DNA of 64,000 bases from Exiguobacterium sp. s146 (GTDB lineage Bacteria; Bacillota; Bacilli; Exiguobacteriales; Exiguobacteriaceae), in assembly GCF_018618415.1 (NCBI RefSeq), contig NZ_JACSMA010000002.1:496001-560000 (forward strand). Reading direction: 5' to 3'. The notes beneath the pieces were generated by a model. The model was given only the letters and a program-made list of their open reading frames with translations. It was not told the DNA's origin and ran no database searches. Made by a program: the position numbers and the translations under genes. Shown here one piece after another: positions 25,367-35,786 of this stretch. Positions within the stretch are counted from its first letter, which is position 1, and every line of letters begins with the position of its first letter.

Positions 25367-26611
25367 TCATACCCCTTTTTCTTCCTGTTCACAAGCGATT
25401 TTTTTCAAACTTTGGAAATAGGTTCTGACTTCACTGATAAAGTAGAGCGACCCCGTCACGACGAGCGTCTCGGATTTCTGTGTTTCGAGCCAAGCGGCCA
25501 ACCAATCTTGCCAGTCCACGTAACAAGCCCCATCGGCAATCAGACTGTCCTTCGTCCGGGTGCGCGGGAAATCGAACGTCGTCTCATAAACGTTCGCGAC
25601 CGTCTGAAGTGACGCAATCATCGCTGCCCGGTCCTTATCGGCGAGAATGGCAGCGAGGACGGTCACGTCACGTTCAAGTTTCAGCTGTTCGACGAGTGCA
25701 GCGACACCTTCCGCGTTATGCGCCCCATCGAGTATGATACGAGGCTGTCTCGAGATGAGCTCATAGCGTCCCGGATGTTGCGCCGACTCTAGTCCTGCTT
25801 GAATCGCTTCTGTTTTCCAGCCGAGATGGTGTGCGACGGCGACGGCACATGCCCCGTTGTACGCTTGATGGTGTCCGGTCAATCCGAGTGTCACCGGCGG
25901 CATCCCCTCATACGTGACGACTGTGTCAGCCCCGTCCTCTACAGATGTGACGAGTGGCGTGACGTCTTGTACCGGCGCATCCATCTCTTGCCCTTGTTGG
26001 TCGAGCAAGGCAATCAACCGCTCCTCCGTCAAACTATGGAACATCGGCACGCCCGGTTTCATGATTCCGAACTTCTCGAGCGCAATCTCTTCGAGCGTAT
26101 CGCCAAGGATGCCTTGATGGTCGTGCCCGATCGACGTCACGACGGTCGCGAACGGATGCTGCAACACGTTCGTCGAGTCGAGGCGGCCGCCGAGCCCGAC
26201 TTCCCAGATGACGAGGTCGGGCTGTTGTTCATGAAAATAGAGCCACGCCATGACCGTCAGCAGCTCGAACTCCGTCAATGTCTCCGGCGATTTGGCGGCG
26301 CAGTCGCGGACCCGGTTGGCGATATGGACGAGATCGTCTTCTCGAATCGGTTCCCCGTTCAACATGATCCGTTCCTCGAACTGAATGATGTACGGCGAGA
26401 TGAACGTCCCGACGTTCAAGCCTTGTTTCATCGCCATCGCCCGCAAGAACGCGACCGTCGACCCTTTCCCGTTCGTCCCCGCCACATGAATCGACGGCAA
26501 CTCCTCGACTTGTAGCGCGTCCAGCATCCACCTGATCCGCTTCATCCCCGGCTTAATCCCGAACCGCAACTGTCCATGTAGCCAATCAAATACATCTTGT
26601 CTCGTCTCCAT
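25367..26611 (-). CDS. folC: bifunctional folylpolyglutamate synthase / dihydrofolate synthase
   Basis: 414-residue Mur-ligase-like enzyme that adds glutamate to dihydropteroate and folates. The ATP loop is HVAGTNGKGSTVAFL, followed by TFISPYIIQFEERI, IWEVGLGGRLDSTN and ILDGAHNAEGV. In B. subtilis folC directly follows valS; here several genes separate the two. The short space before the divergent selO gene holds an extended -10 type promoter. Confidence 0.96.
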   Translation of the reverse strand: METRQDVFDWLHGQLRFGIKPGMKRIRWMLDALQVEELPSIHVAGTNGKGSTVAFLRAMAMKQGLNVGTFISPYIIQFEERIMLNGEPIREDDLVHIANRVRDCAAKSPETLTEFELLTVMAWLYFHEQQPDLVIWEVGLGGRLDSTNVLQHPFATVVTSIGHDHQGILGDTLEEIALEKFGIMKPGVPMFHSLTEERLIALLDQQGQEMDAPVQDVTPLVTSVEDGADTVVTYEGMPPVTLGLTGHHQAYNGACAVAVAHHLGWKTEAIQAGLESAQHPGRYELISRQPRIILDGAHNAEGVAALVEQLKLERDVTVLAAILADKDRAAMIASLQTVANVYETTFDFPRTRTKDSLIADGACYVDWQDWLAAWLETQKSETLVVTGSLYFISEVRTYFQSLKKIACEQEEKGV

Positions 26612-26644
26612 CTTCCTTCACTCCCGTTTTCACAATTCCCTCTC

Positions 26645-26653
26645 ATCTTACCA
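26645..26653 (-). promoter_or_regulatory. extended -10 promoter candidate of folC
   Basis: TGGTAAGAT on the minus strand about 35 bases before the folC start, identical to the element upstream of racE (49245-49253). Confidence 0.4.
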
Positions 26654-26686
26654 AAATTCGCGAAGCCCGATATAGTGAATCGGCTG

Positions 26687-26695
26687 TGCTATACT
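26687..26695 (+). promoter_or_regulatory. extended -10 promoter candidate of selO
   Basis: TGCTATACT lies about 25 bases before the selO start codon. No good -35 box is seen. Confidence 0.45.
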
Positions 26696-26719
26696 CGAGG
26701 CGAAGAAGGGGGAATCACC

Positions 26720-28156
26720 ATGACAACCAATTGGAACTTTGAGGCGACCTACCTCGATCTCCGTGATATCTTTTACGACCGGGGACCCGTCCATCCGGTC
26801 GACAAGCCAGAACTCGTGCTTTGGAACGATGCCCTTGCGGAGACGCTCGGACTCGATGTCGAGGCGCACCAAGATGTTGCGCTCTACGCCGGAAATCGTC
26901 AGACCGAGACGTCGTTCTCGCAAGCGTATGCCGGGCATCAGTTCGGCCATTTCACGATGCTCGGGGACGGACGGGCGCTCTTGCTCGGGGAACACGTCGC
27001 CCCGAACGGAAAACGCGTCGACGTTCAATTGAAAGGTTCAGGTCCGACCGAGTATTCACGAGGCGGCGATGGACGGGCCGCCGTCGGCCCGATGGTGCGT
27101 GAATTCCTGATCAGCGAGGCGATGCACGCCCTTGGCATCCCGACGAACCGCGCCCTCGCCGTCGTCACGACCGGTGAGCCAATCATGCGTCAAGGGCCGA
27201 AGCATGGTGCCGTCTTGACGCGCGTGGCGGCGAGCCACTTACGCGTCGGCACGTTCCAGTATGCCGCAGCTTCCGGCTCGATCGATGACGTCATCGCCCT
27301 TGCCGACTACGCGATTCAGCGTCACGACCAGGACCTTGCAGGACAGTCGGACCGCTATGAACAGTTCCTCGGCCGAGTCATCACCCGGCAGGCGAAACTC
27401 ATCGCGGAATGGCAACTCGTTGGATTCATCCACGGCGTCATGAACACTGACAACACGTTCATCAGCGGTGAAGGACTCGACTATGGTCCGTGCGCCTTCA
27501 TGGACACGTATCACCCGAACACCGTCTTCAGCTCGATTGACCGCGAGGGCCGTTACGCTTATGCAAACCAACCGTATATCGGATCGTGGAACTTGGCTCG
27601 CCTCGCCGAGACGCTGTTGCCGCTCCTCGCTGACACGCAAGAGGCCGCCGTCGACATCGCCAATAAGCTATTGAACGATTACACAGAAACATATAAAGAG
27701 GCGTACTTCACAGGGCTCGCCCATAAAATCGGGCTCTACGTCCGAAAAGACGGGGACGACGTACTGACGGACGAACTGCTCCGGCTCATGATGGAGACCG
27801 AGGCCGACTTCACGAACACGTTCCGTGCCCTCACGCTCGGTGAGTTCGATTCGCTCGCCTTCGCTGCACGAGAAGACGGCAAGACATGGCTGTCCGCTTG
27901 GCGGAAACGTCTTAGTGAGCAAGGTCTACCGGATGGGGATGTGACGCGGCTCATGCGTCAGCATAATCCGGCCGTCATCCCGCGCAACCATCATGTCGAA
28001 GCAGCAATTCAAGCGGCCGAGCGTGGTGACTTTAGTCCGACCTATGCGCTACTCGACGTGTTGCGGAAGCCATACGATTATGAAGCTGATCTCGGACGCT
28101 ACGTCTCACCTGGACCACCGCGGACGTATCCGTATCAGACGTTTTGTGGCACATGA
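26720..28156 (+). CDS. selO: SelO/YdiU family protein AMPylase
   Basis: 478-residue SelO pseudokinase, known in other bacteria to AMPylate proteins in redox stress. Conserved motifs are GHQFGHFTMLGDGRALLLGE, LKGSGPTEYSRGGDGRAAVG, GVMNTDNTFISGEGLDYGP and the C-terminal YQTFCGT ending with a conserved Cys. The ATG at 26720 has GGGGGA about 8 bases upstream; a longer frame beginning upstream is not supported. A strong terminator overlaps the stop. Divergent from folC. Confidence 0.96.
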   Translation: MTTNWNFEATYLDLRDIFYDRGPVHPVDKPELVLWNDALAETLGLDVEAHQDVALYAGNRQTETSFSQAYAGHQFGHFTMLGDGRALLLGEHVAPNGKRVDVQLKGSGPTEYSRGGDGRAAVGPMVREFLISEAMHALGIPTNRALAVVTTGEPIMRQGPKHGAVLTRVAASHLRVGTFQYAAASGSIDDVIALADYAIQRHDQDLAGQSDRYEQFLGRVITRQAKLIAEWQLVGFIHGVMNTDNTFISGEGLDYGPCAFMDTYHPNTVFSSIDREGRYAYANQPYIGSWNLARLAETLLPLLADTQEAAVDIANKLLNDYTETYKEAYFTGLAHKIGLYVRKDGDDVLTDELLRLMMETEADFTNTFRALTLGEFDSLAFAAREDGKTWLSAWRKRLSEQGLPDGDVTRLMRQHNPAVIPRNHHVEAAIQAAERGDFSPTYALLDVLRKPYDYEADLGRYVSPGPPRTYPYQTFCGT

Positions 28157-28186
28157 CCATCTCGCTTTTGCGAGATGGTTTTTTTG
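28156..28186 (+). terminator. terminator of selO
   Basis: ACCATCTCGC pairs perfectly with GCGAGATGGT around TTTT, followed by seven T. The hairpin starts at the selO stop. Confidence 0.95.
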
Positions 28187-28242
28187 GAACCTTTTTTATA
28201 TTTGAACGTAAAATAGATAACGTCACTTTTAGGGGGTTCCAC

Positions 28243-28419
28243 ATGCTTCTACTCACTTCGCTTATTGCGTTAGGTTTTGCCTGTTTGATGTCAATCGAAC
28301 TCTTGCAAGGACCTTACATAAATGACTGGGCATGGCTCATGCCCGCCTTTTTCTTAGCGGTTTCATTTTCGACTTTCATGAGATATTTGAATGACTTCGA
28401 CTGGAGTAAATTCAAATGA
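28243..28419 (+). CDS. small membrane protein (58 residues)
   Basis: 58-residue protein with two predicted hydrophobic segments (residues 3-17 and 30-45) and a charged C-terminus. AGGGGG lies 6 bases before the ATG at 28243. Its stop TGA overlaps the start of the next small gene in ATGA, so the two form a coupled pair. No family is recognised. The good ribosome-binding site, the coupling and the terminator after the pair support it being real. Confidence 0.6.
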   Translation: MLLLTSLIALGFACLMSIELLQGPYINDWAWLMPAFFLAVSFSTFMRYLNDFDWSKFK

Positions 28420-28592
28420 GAATCATTTATTTCACAGCCATGCTCCTCGCGGGATTTCTTTATACCGTATACCTCGTTCATTTGTATCGTATCGGACTGA
28501 CCGATTCTCTTTATACTCATCTCCTTTGGATTACCGGGATTGGACTGTATCTAGTATGGCTAAAGAGAAGAACCCCCAAACGCCATAATTGA
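28416..28592 (+). CDS. small membrane protein (58 residues)
   Basis: 58-residue product beginning MRIIYFTAMLLAGFLYTVYL with two hydrophobic segments and a basic tail ending KRRTPKRHN. It starts in an ATGA overlap with the preceding small gene, and its stop lies inside the 3' terminator hairpin. Function unknown. Confidence 0.6.
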   Translation: MRIIYFTAMLLAGFLYTVYLVHLYRIGLTDSLYTHLLWITGIGLYLVWLKRRTPKRHN

Positions 28593-28616
28593 CGCTGGGG
28601 GCTTCTCTTTTTTGAC
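28562..28616. terminator. terminator after the small-protein pair
   Basis: AAGAGAAG and CCCCC on one arm pair with GGGGG and CTTCTCTT on the other, followed by T residues. The hairpin overlaps the 3' end of the second small gene and lies just before the stop of the convergent gene at 28617. It could serve both directions. Confidence 0.8.
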
Positions 28617-28964
28617 TTAGAGACCAAAATGGATCATGTCCTTCTGTTCGACTTGGGCTTGTGTGATTTTAGCAAGGAGTTGATTCAGTTGTTCCGACTC
28701 ATGCGTGTACATCATCGCTTTGACGACTTGATAAAATAATGCCAGTGACTCATATGGAATGAGCGTGACCCCACATTCTTCTAATCCGAATCCGGGACGG
28801 TCATAGGAGTGGGAATACGTACGCATCTGGTTCAACTCATCGATAAATTCATCTACCCACTCCCCATCCACGGAGACACAGTCATATCGTTCCGGTTCAT
28901 ACTCGTCATATGACGAGTGACGAATCGTGGCATCTAATACACCGAATTCATGTGTGTAAGGCAT
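28617..28964 (-). CDS. hypothetical protein (115 residues)
   Basis: 115-residue acidic soluble protein beginning MPYTHEFGVLD, with the conserved-looking stretch RTYSHSYDRPGFGLEECGVTLIPYESL. No signal peptide or membrane segment. GAGGAGG lies 7 bases before the ATG. I do not recognise the family. The aromatic/Gly-Pro rich core resembles small uncharacterised or immunity-type proteins in Bacilli, which is only a resemblance. Confidence 0.7.
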   Translation of the reverse strand: MPYTHEFGVLDATIRHSSYDEYEPERYDCVSVDGEWVDEFIDELNQMRTYSHSYDRPGFGLEECGVTLIPYESLALFYQVVKAMMYTHESEQLNQLLAKITQAQVEQKDMIHFGL

Positions 28965-28999
28965 GTCCTTCCTCCTCTGTAATGAAACTTAAAGCGTAC

Positions 29000-29791
29000 T
29001 CACTTCATAGGAAAATCAGCTGACCACGCCTCCGGCAACGAGTCCGAGAGGTCGAGCAACACGTCTTCCGACACATTCCCGGTCACGACAATGAGTTTGC
29101 CTTGATCCACATAATACAAGCCGTTCCCTTCTGGCTGATTCAAGCGATACCGTTCGTTTGAAACGTCTCGCCGCTCAATCACTTCTCCGTCGGCCACACT
29201 GAACGCATCGGTCACTAAAATCGTGATGCATTGCGTTTCATCATACAACGTCCACATCTCTACCGGCCGCTCGAGCTGACTCATCTCGAAGTTTGTGACA
29301 TAGAGCTCCTCGACGGGAAAATCCAACCCATGACGGACTTTTCCGGCCGTATCAGGAACCGTAAAGTGTTGGATGCCATGCAGAGCCCATTCCTTGTCCC
29401 GAGAATAGTTGAACACGCCGAACGAATCGTCGCGGTTTGGCAACTTGATGGCGATGAGCCCGAGGTCATCGATGACCGTTTCATAAATCACACCGTCTTT
29501 CGAAGGTCGTTCGGACGTGCCATCTGTATATTGAATCGTATATTGGGACGTGACCGCATCGACGAGGCGGGTGGTCCCTTTCGGCACGTCTTCAATCATG
29601 GAGCCGAACACTTCTTTGTCCGTCGATACGGGAATATCCTCGGAAGACGTCTCTTCTGCACGTTCATTAATTGTCACTCCTGATTCCGTCGGTTCGATCG
29701 GTTCAGCTCGTTCCGTCACACACCCACCCAATCCCATCACAGCCAGACCCAACACCATCCCGATTCGTCTCATGTCACTCCACCTTTGCAT
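29000..29791 (-). CDS. putative lipoprotein
   Basis: 263-residue secreted lipoprotein. A positively charged N-terminus and hydrophobic stretch end in the lipobox MGLGGC, followed by a Glu/Thr/Ser-rich spacer and then a beta-rich domain with no recognised family. The start at 29791 is chosen for AGGAGA 7 bases upstream; the ATG at 29773 is an alternative that also leaves the signal intact. Located downstream of the valS terminator. Confidence 0.75.
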   Translation of the reverse strand: MQRWSDMRRIGMVLGLAVMGLGGCVTERAEPIEPTESGVTINERAEETSSEDIPVSTDKEVFGSMIEDVPKGTTRLVDAVTSQYTIQYTDGTSERPSKDGVIYETVIDDLGLIAIKLPNRDDSFGVFNYSRDKEWALHGIQHFTVPDTAGKVRHGLDFPVEELYVTNFEMSQLERPVEMWTLYDETQCITILVTDAFSVADGEVIERRDVSNERYRLNQPEGNGLYYVDQGKLIVVTGNVSEDVLLDLSDSLPEAWSADFPMK

Positions 29792-29820
29792 CGTCTTCTC
29801 TCCTAAATTCCACCAAACGA

Positions 29821-29862
29821 CAAAAAAACCTTCTTCGGAGAACAAGTCTCCAAAGAAGGTGG
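29821..29862 (-). terminator. terminator of valS
   Basis: Minus-strand ACCTTCTTTGGAGA pairs with TCTCCGAAGAAGGT around a short loop, followed by seven T, just after the valS stop. Confidence 0.93.
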
Positions 29863-29867
29863 TTGTC

Positions 29868-32519
29868 TTACTTACGCAACTCTTCCAAACGGGCGCGGAC
29901 CGCGTCACGTTTGTCGAGGTAATCTTTCTCTTTCGCCTTCTCTTCGTCGATGACGTGAGCCGGGGCCTTGCCAGTGAAGCCTGGGTTGCCGAGTTTCTTC
30001 TGAACGCGCTCGACTTCCTTCTCATACTTCGCCACTTCTTTCTCAAGACGGGCGATCTCTTCTTCGAAGTTGATGAGGTCGGCGAGCGGGATGAACAGCT
30101 CCGCACCCGTCATGATGGCCGACATCGACTTATCAGGAGCCGTCAAGCCACGTCCGATTTCGAGCTCGGTCGCGTTCGTGAACTTGCCGATTGTCGCTTC
30201 GTTCGCACTCAAGTAACCTTGTGTCGCTTCATCCGATGTTGAGATGAAGAGCTGAATCGGTTTCGACATCGGGGCGTTCACTTCCGAACGGATGTTACGG
30301 ACCGAACGGATGACGTTCATGACCGCTTCAAACGCTGGTACCGAGTCCGCGAAGTGGAGCTCGTCACGGCGTGTCGGGTAGCTCGCACGGACGATTGAGT
30401 CGCCTTCGTGCGGCAAGTGCTGCCAGATTTCCTCTGTGAGGAACGGCATGAACGGGTGCATGAGACGCATGATCGAGTCGAGCGTGTACGCGAGCACCGA
30501 ACGTGTCGTCGCTTTCGCCGCTTCGTCCTCACCGTAGAGCGTGAGTTTCGCCATCTCGATGTACCAGTTACAGAACTCTTCCCAGATGAAGTTGTACAAG
30601 TAACGGCCGGCTTCGCCGAACTCGTACTTGTCGACAAGACGCGTCACTTGGTCGATCGTGTCGTTCAAGCGTGTGAGGATCCACTTGTCGGCGAGCGTCT
30701 TCTCACCTGACAGGTCGATATCCTCGTACTTCATGCCGTCCATGTTCATGAGAGCGAAACGGCTCGCGTTCCAAATCTTGTTCGCGAAGTTCCATGTCGA
30801 CTCAATCTTCTCCCAATAGAAGCGAAGATCGTTCCCTGGTGTCGATCCTGTGAGGAGGAACCAGCGGAGCGAGTCAGCACCGTATTGGTCGATGACTTCC
30901 ATCGGGTCGACGCCGTTACCGAGCGACTTCGACATCTTGCGGCCTTCCGAGTCGCGGATGAGACCGTGGATGAGCACGTCGTTGAACGGCTGCTTCCCAG
31001 TGAACTCGAGCGATTGGAAAATCATGCGCGATACCCAGAAGAAGATGATGTCGTAACCCGTGACGAGCGCGCTCGTCGGGAAGTAACGTTTGAAGTCGGC
31101 CGAGTCCGTGTCCGGCCAGCCCATCGTCGAGAACGGCCAGAGCGCTGACGAGAACCACGTGTCGAGCACGTCTTCGTCTTGGTGCCAGTTCTCACTGTCA
31201 GCCGGCGCTTCTTTGCCGACATATACTTCACCTGTCTCGTTATGGTACCAAGCCGGGATGCGGTGGCCCCACCAGAGTTGACGGCTGATACACCAATCGC
31301 GGATGTTCTCCATCCAGCGGAGGTATGTGCCTTCGAACCGCTCTGGGACGAAGTTGACTTTCGTATCATCATGTCCTTGCGCTTCGAGCGCTGCTTTCGC
31401 AAGCGGCTCCATGTCGACGAACCACTGTTTCGAAAGATACGGCTCGATGACCGCGCCTGAACGTTCCGAGTGGCCGACCGAGTGCGTGTGCGGCTCGATT
31501 TTGACGAGTGTGCCGTCCGCTTCGAGGTCTTTGACGAGTTGCTTGCGGCATTCGAAGCGGTCGAGCCCTTCGTATTTGCCTGCGTTCTCGTTCATCTTGC
31601 CGCCTTCGTCCATGACAAGGATACGTGGAAGCTCGTGACGGTTTCCGATTTCAAAGTCGTTCGGGTCGTGGGCCGGTGTGATCTTGACGCAACCTGTACC
31701 GAACTCCATGTCGACGTAGTCATCGGCGACGATTGGGATCTCACGGTTCATAACCGGGAGCATGATCGTCTTGCCGACGAGATGCGCGTAACGCTCATCT
31801 TTCGGGTTGACGGCAACGGCCGTATCGCCGAGCATCGTTTCCGGACGTGTCGTCGCGATCTCGATGTGGCCTGAGCCATCAGCGAGCGGGTACTTCATGT
31901 GGTAGAATGCGCCTTCGACTTCTTGATAGATGACTTCGATATCCGAGACGGCCGTCTTTTGCGCCGGGTCCCAGTTGACGATATACTCACCGCGGTAAAT
32001 CAAGCCTTTCTCATAGAGGCGGACGAACACTTCTTGAACCGCCTTCGAGAGACCTTCGTCGAGCGTGAAGCGCTCACGTGAGTAATCGAGACCGAGGCCA
32101 AGTTTTGACCATTGGGCCCGAATCGTGTCCGCGTACTCGTCTTTCCATTCCCACGTCTTCTCGAGGAACTTCTCGCGTCCGAGGTCGTAACGCATGATGC
32201 CGTCCTCACGGAGCTTCTGTTCGACTTTCGCCTGTGTCGCGATGCCGGCGTGGTCCATCCCTGGGAGCCAGAGGACGTCATAGCCTTGCATGCGCTTCAA
32301 GCGTGTCAACAAGTCTTGAAGCGTCGTGTCCCACGCATGTCCGAGGTGAAGTTTCCCCGTGACGTTCGGTGGCGGGATGACGATTGTGTACGGTTGTTTC
32401 GAATCGTCCTCGTCTGCTTTGAATACGTCGTTCTCTAACCAGTAGTCATACCATTTTGCTTCTGTCGCACTTGGATCGTACTTCGTCGGCATGGTGATTT
32501 CGTTTGTCTCGTTGGCCAT
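29868..32519 (-). CDS. valS: valyl-tRNA synthetase
   Basis: 883-residue class I aminoacyl-tRNA synthetase charging tRNA-Val. The HIGH motif appears as [15 protein letters not shown] and the KMSKS motif as [14 protein letters not shown]. The C-terminal part has the anticodon-binding domain and the coiled-coil arm ([25 protein letters not shown]). Preceded by a T-box leader, so expression should rise when uncharged tRNA-Val accumulates. Confidence 0.98.
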   Translation of the reverse strand: MANETNEITMPTKYDPSATEAKWYDYWLENDVFKADEDDSKQPYTIVIPPPNVTGKLHLGHAWDTTLQDLLTRLKRMQGYDVLWLPGMDHAGIATQAKVEQKLREDGIMRYDLGREKFLEKTWEWKDEYADTIRAQWSKLGLGLDYSRERFTLDEGLSKAVQEVFVRLYEKGLIYRGEYIVNWDPAQKTAVSDIEVIYQEVEGAFYHMKYPLADGSGHIEIATTRPETMLGDTAVAVNPKDERYAHLVGKTIMLPVMNREIPIVADDYVDMEFGTGCVKITPAHDPNDFEIGNRHELPRILVMDEGGKMNENAGKYEGLDRFECRKQLVKDLEADGTLVKIEPHTHSVGHSERSGAVIEPYLSKQWFVDMEPLAKAALEAQGHDDTKVNFVPERFEGTYLRWMENIRDWCISRQLWWGHRIPAWYHNETGEVYVGKEAPADSENWHQDEDVLDTWFSSALWPFSTMGWPDTDSADFKRYFPTSALVTGYDIIFFWVSRMIFQSLEFTGKQPFNDVLIHGLIRDSEGRKMSKSLGNGVDPMEVIDQYGADSLRWFLLTGSTPGNDLRFYWEKIESTWNFANKIWNASRFALMNMDGMKYEDIDLSGEKTLADKWILTRLNDTIDQVTRLVDKYEFGEAGRYLYNFIWEEFCNWYIEMAKLTLYGEDEAAKATTRSVLAYTLDSIMRLMHPFMPFLTEEIWQHLPHEGDSIVRASYPTRRDELHFADSVPAFEAVMNVIRSVRNIRSEVNAPMSKPIQLFISTSDEATQGYLSANEATIGKFTNATELEIGRGLTAPDKSMSAIMTGAELFIPLADLINFEEEIARLEKEVAKYEKEVERVQKKLGNPGFTGKAPAHVIDEEKAKEKDYLDKRDAVRARLEELRK

Positions 32520-32545
32520 ATGCGCAACCTCCTCTAATCATGTGG

Positions 32546-32805
32546 ACAAAAAAACGGCTACTCTCGTCCTTAACGCTAAGGACGAAAGAAGCCGTATCTT
32601 CCGCGGTACCACCTTAGTTCGCCAACGTGTGGCGCCCTCAAAATCGAATAACGGTCGATGGACCGGACCTCCCTACTTCGTTCAAAAGGTCAGCTCCGAG
32701 GCGACTTCTGCCCCACCCCTCGCGGCCTCGCACCAAGCGGCCGCGTCTCTGAAAAAGGATGTTGTTGGCGTACTATTCCTCATCGTAGCTTTTAATCGTA
32801 TCTGT
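32546..32805 (-). promoter_or_regulatory. T-box leader of valS
   Basis: About 260 transcribed bases between the promoter and valS. The minus strand carries the 14-base T-box core AAGGTGGTACCGCGG at about 32603-32617, then a terminator hairpin ending in a T run (32548-32597) that could be replaced by an antiterminator using the T-box. A GTC valine codon in AGAAGTCGC (32703-32705) could be the specifier. T-box plus position upstream of valS make the identity firm; the specifier is inferred. Confidence 0.93.
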
Positions 32806-32811
32806 TAAACA

Positions 32812-32840
32812 ATTGTAGCGACAGAAGATGGTTCCGTCAA
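32812..32840 (-). promoter_or_regulatory. sigma-A promoter of valS
   Basis: TTGACG (32835-32840) and TACAAT (32812-32817) are separated by exactly 17 bases. They lie just past the hemL stop and feed the T-box leader. Confidence 0.8.
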
Positions 32841-32842
32841 GA

Positions 32843-34147
32843 TTACAGTGAAAACTCTTCTTGTAGCTCTTTGAACGTCGCCTCGACCGCTGCGAGCGTC
32901 TGGTCGATATCCTCATCCGTGTGCACGGTCGAAAGGAACAACCCTTCGAACTGTGACGGTGGCAAGAACACGCCGCGCGCCGCCATCTTCTGATAGTATG
33001 AACGGAACATCTCGAGGTTGGCCGATTTCGCCTTCTCGAAGTTCGTCACTTTCTCGTTCGTGAAGAAGAAACCGAACATCGAGCCGGCCCGGTTCGTGTC
33101 GTGCGGGATGTTATACTTCTCGCCCGCTTTCGTGAAGCCTTCGGCGAGACGGTCCGCTTTGCGCTCGAACTCTTTGTAATGCTCAGGCTTGAGTTGCGAG
33201 AGCGTCGTGTAACCGGCGATCATCGCGAGCGGGTTACCTGAGAGCGTCCCCGCCTGGTAGATCGGTCCTTGCGGCGCGATTTGTTCCATAATCTCACGTT
33301 TCCCGCCGTAGGCACCGACCGGAAGGCCGCCGCCGATGACTTTGCCGAGGCACGTCAAGTCCGGCGTCACGCCGAAGTAGCCTTGGGCACAGTTATAGCC
33401 GACGCGGAAGCCGGTCATGACCTCGTCAAAGATGAGGAGCGCGCCGTACTGTTCCGTGATCTCGCGGAGTCCTTCGAGGAAGCCAGGCTGCGGCGGGACG
33501 AAGCCCATGTTGCCGGCTGCCGGTTCGACAATGACGCCGGCGAGGTCGTCGCCGTACTTTTCAAAGACGAGACGAACCGCTTCTAGGTCATTATATGGCA
33601 CCGTGAGCGTGTGGCTCGCGAGCTCTTTCGGCACGCCCGGTGAGTCCGGGAGCCCGAGCGTCGCGACGCCCGAACCGGCCTTGATGAGGAGCGAGTCGCC
33701 GTGGCCGTGGTAACAGCCTTCGAACTTCAAGATTTTCGTCTTGCCCGTGTAACCGCGTGCGAGGCGGAGAGCCGCCATTGTCGCTTCCGTACCCGAGTTG
33801 ACCATGCGCACCATCTCGATCGATGGGACGCGCTCGATGACGAGCTCGGCCATTTTCGTTTCGAGCTCGGTCGGTGTCCCGAACGTCCAGCCTTTCTCAG
33901 CTTGCTCTTGAATCGCCTTCGTGACGACAGGGTCACGGTGGCCGAGGATGAGTGGTCCCCACGAGAGGACGTAGTCGATATATTCGTTGCCATCGATATC
34001 ATAGACGCGTGAACCTTCACCGCGTTCAGCGAAGATTGGCGTCATGCCGACTGATTTATAGGCACGGACCGGGCTGTTCACCCCGCCCGGCATGAGCGGA
34101 CGTGCTTGTTCGAACGCCGCTTCTGAACGTGTTTGTTTGTAGGTCAT
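32843..34147 (-). CDS. hemL: glutamate-1-semialdehyde 2,1-aminomutase
   Basis: 434-residue PLP enzyme converting glutamate-1-semialdehyde to 5-aminolevulinate in C5 heme synthesis. The PLP lysine is K269 in [18 protein letters not shown]. The N-terminal [18 protein letters not shown] stretch is diagnostic. The ATG overlaps the hemB stop in ATGA, with AAGGAG upstream. Last gene of the hemACDBL operon. Confidence 0.97.
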   Translation of the reverse strand: MTYKQTRSEAAFEQARPLMPGGVNSPVRAYKSVGMTPIFAERGEGSRVYDIDGNEYIDYVLSWGPLILGHRDPVVTKAIQEQAEKGWTFGTPTELETKMAELVIERVPSIEMVRMVNSGTEATMAALRLARGYTGKTKILKFEGCYHGHGDSLLIKAGSGVATLGLPDSPGVPKELASHTLTVPYNDLEAVRLVFEKYGDDLAGVIVEPAAGNMGFVPPQPGFLEGLREITEQYGALLIFDEVMTGFRVGYNCAQGYFGVTPDLTCLGKVIGGGLPVGAYGGKREIMEQIAPQGPIYQAGTLSGNPLAMIAGYTTLSQLKPEHYKEFERKADRLAEGFTKAGEKYNIPHDTNRAGSMFGFFFTNEKVTNFEKAKSANLEMFRSYYQKMAARGVFLPPSQFEGLFLSTVHTDEDIDQTLAAVEATFKELQEEFSL

Positions 34148-35124
34148 GTGTAGTCTCCTTCCAAATAGCGACAGACGTCTTTTGCGAAATACGTGACGAT
34201 GAGGTCCGCACCGGCCCGTTTGAAGCCGACCATCGTCTCCATGACGATGCGCTCTTCATCGACCCAATCGTTCAAAGCAGCCGCTTTGACCATGGCATAC
34301 TCTCCGCTCACGTTATACGCCACGATCGGCATATTGAGCGAGTCGCGCATGTCACGGATGATGTCCATGAACGCGAGCGCCGGTTTCACGATCATGAAAT
34401 CGGCGCCTTGCTCAACGTCCGATTGTGATTCCCGGAACGCTTCACGGCGGTTGGCCGGGTCCATCTGATAGCCTTTGCGGTCGCCTTCACCAGGTGCCGA
34501 TTGAGCCGCATCACGGAACGGTCCGTAATACGCCGATGCGTACTTGACGCCGTAACTCATAATTGGGATATGGTTGAACCCGTTTTGGTCGAGCCCTTCG
34601 CGGATGGCGGCGACGAAGCCGTCCATCATCGAGCTCGGCGCGATGATGTCAGCGCCGGCTTTCGCTTGCGTAATCGCCGTCTGGACGTGAAGCGGTAGCG
34701 ACGCGTCGTTATCGACGTCACCGTTCTTCACGATGCCGCAGTGTCCCGTCGACGTATATTCACACAGGCACGTATCGGCGATGACCGTGAGCTGCGGCGC
34801 CCACTCTTTCACTTTGCGAATCGCTTCTTGGACGATACCGTGGTCATGGTATGCCTCGCTGCCTTCCGGGTCTTTATGTTCCGGCACGCCGAACAAGAGC
34901 ACCGATTGAATGCCGAGGTCGACGATCTCCTTGATTTCGTCCTCGAGACGGTCAAGCGAGAAGTTGAAGACGCCCGGCATCGAGCTGACCTCACGTTTAA
35001 TGTCTGTCCCTTCGATGATGAAGAGCGGGTAAATCAAATCTTCTTTCCGAACATGATTTTCACGTACGAGTGCACGCATCGACTTCGATGAACGAAGGCG
35101 GCGGTGACGGTCAAACTGGTTCAT
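34144..35124 (-). CDS. hemB: porphobilinogen synthase (5-aminolevulinate dehydratase)
   Basis: 326-residue enzyme condensing two 5-aminolevulinates to porphobilinogen. The zinc-type cysteine cluster is visible in [15 protein letters not shown]. The Schiff-base lysine regions are [18 protein letters not shown] and [11 protein letters not shown]. The start at 35124 has AGGGGAGGA 6 bases upstream and overlaps the hemD stop (ATGA). Confidence 0.97.
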   Translation of the reverse strand: MNQFDRHRRLRSSKSMRALVRENHVRKEDLIYPLFIIEGTDIKREVSSMPGVFNFSLDRLEDEIKEIVDLGIQSVLLFGVPEHKDPEGSEAYHDHGIVQEAIRKVKEWAPQLTVIADTCLCEYTSTGHCGIVKNGDVDNDASLPLHVQTAITQAKAGADIIAPSSMMDGFVAAIREGLDQNGFNHIPIMSYGVKYASAYYGPFRDAAQSAPGEGDRKGYQMDPANRREAFRESQSDVEQGADFMIVKPALAFMDIIRDMRDSLNMPIVAYNVSGEYAMVKAAALNDWVDEERIVMETMVGFKRAGADLIVTYFAKDVCRYLEGDYT

Positions 35125-35786
35125 GAAAAATCCTCCCCTATACACTGTATTAATGCATCCATAGTATAACACTCAGGCACTCGGACCGGTAACGTCGACA
35201 CTTCCCGGACGGCACGCTCGGTCACTTCACCAATGGCGTACCATGTCCCGTGGAAATGGTCGAGGTACGGCGTGAGCGCATGGACGGCGGATGGGCTGAG
35301 GACGAGGAGCGCCTCAATTCCTTCGAGCGCCTCGACTTCCGGCTCCGTCAGTTCACGGCCGATCGTCTCATAGACGACCCAGTCGTGAACGTTCTCAAGT
35401 TGTGCCATATGCGCCGTGTTCGCTAAGTCGCCCCGGGCGAACAGGACGACCTCGTCTGCCTGGACGACGCCCGCGAGGTCGCGGAACAGCGCCTCACCCG
35501 TAAATGTCGCCGGCATGAGCGTGACGGTGAATCCGACGGCCTCGAGTGCTTGTTTCGTCTTCTCGCCGACCGCCGCGACCCGGACGTCACGAGGGACGTC
35601 ACAGAGCGCCGGCACCGCCGTCTGACTCGTCACGACGAGCCAATCGAACCGGTTGATCGGCATCTGGTTATGCGTCAATCTCGTCTCGATGAGCGGGACG
35701 TGATGAACGGAAAGACCGCTCGCGGTGAGCCGGGCTCGCTGCGAAGCGGTCAGTCGTTTTGTCCCTGTGTACCAGACGTCACGCAT
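35121..35786 (-). CDS. hemD: uroporphyrinogen-III synthase
   Basis: 221-residue HemD-family enzyme that cyclises hydroxymethylbilane. Sequence is poorly conserved in the family; supporting features are the two-lobe length, the N-terminal YTGTKRL segment, the [11 protein letters not shown] motif and the C-terminal [14 protein letters not shown]. It overlaps hemC by 8 bases and hemB by 4. Confidence 0.9.
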   Translation of the reverse strand: MRDVWYTGTKRLTASQRARLTASGLSVHHVPLIETRLTHNQMPINRFDWLVVTSQTAVPALCDVPRDVRVAAVGEKTKQALEAVGFTVTLMPATFTGEALFRDLAGVVQADEVVLFARGDLANTAHMAQLENVHDWVVYETIGRELTEPEVEALEGIEALLVLSPSAVHALTPYLDHFHGTWYAIGEVTERAVREVSTLPVRVPECYTMDALIQCIGEDFS

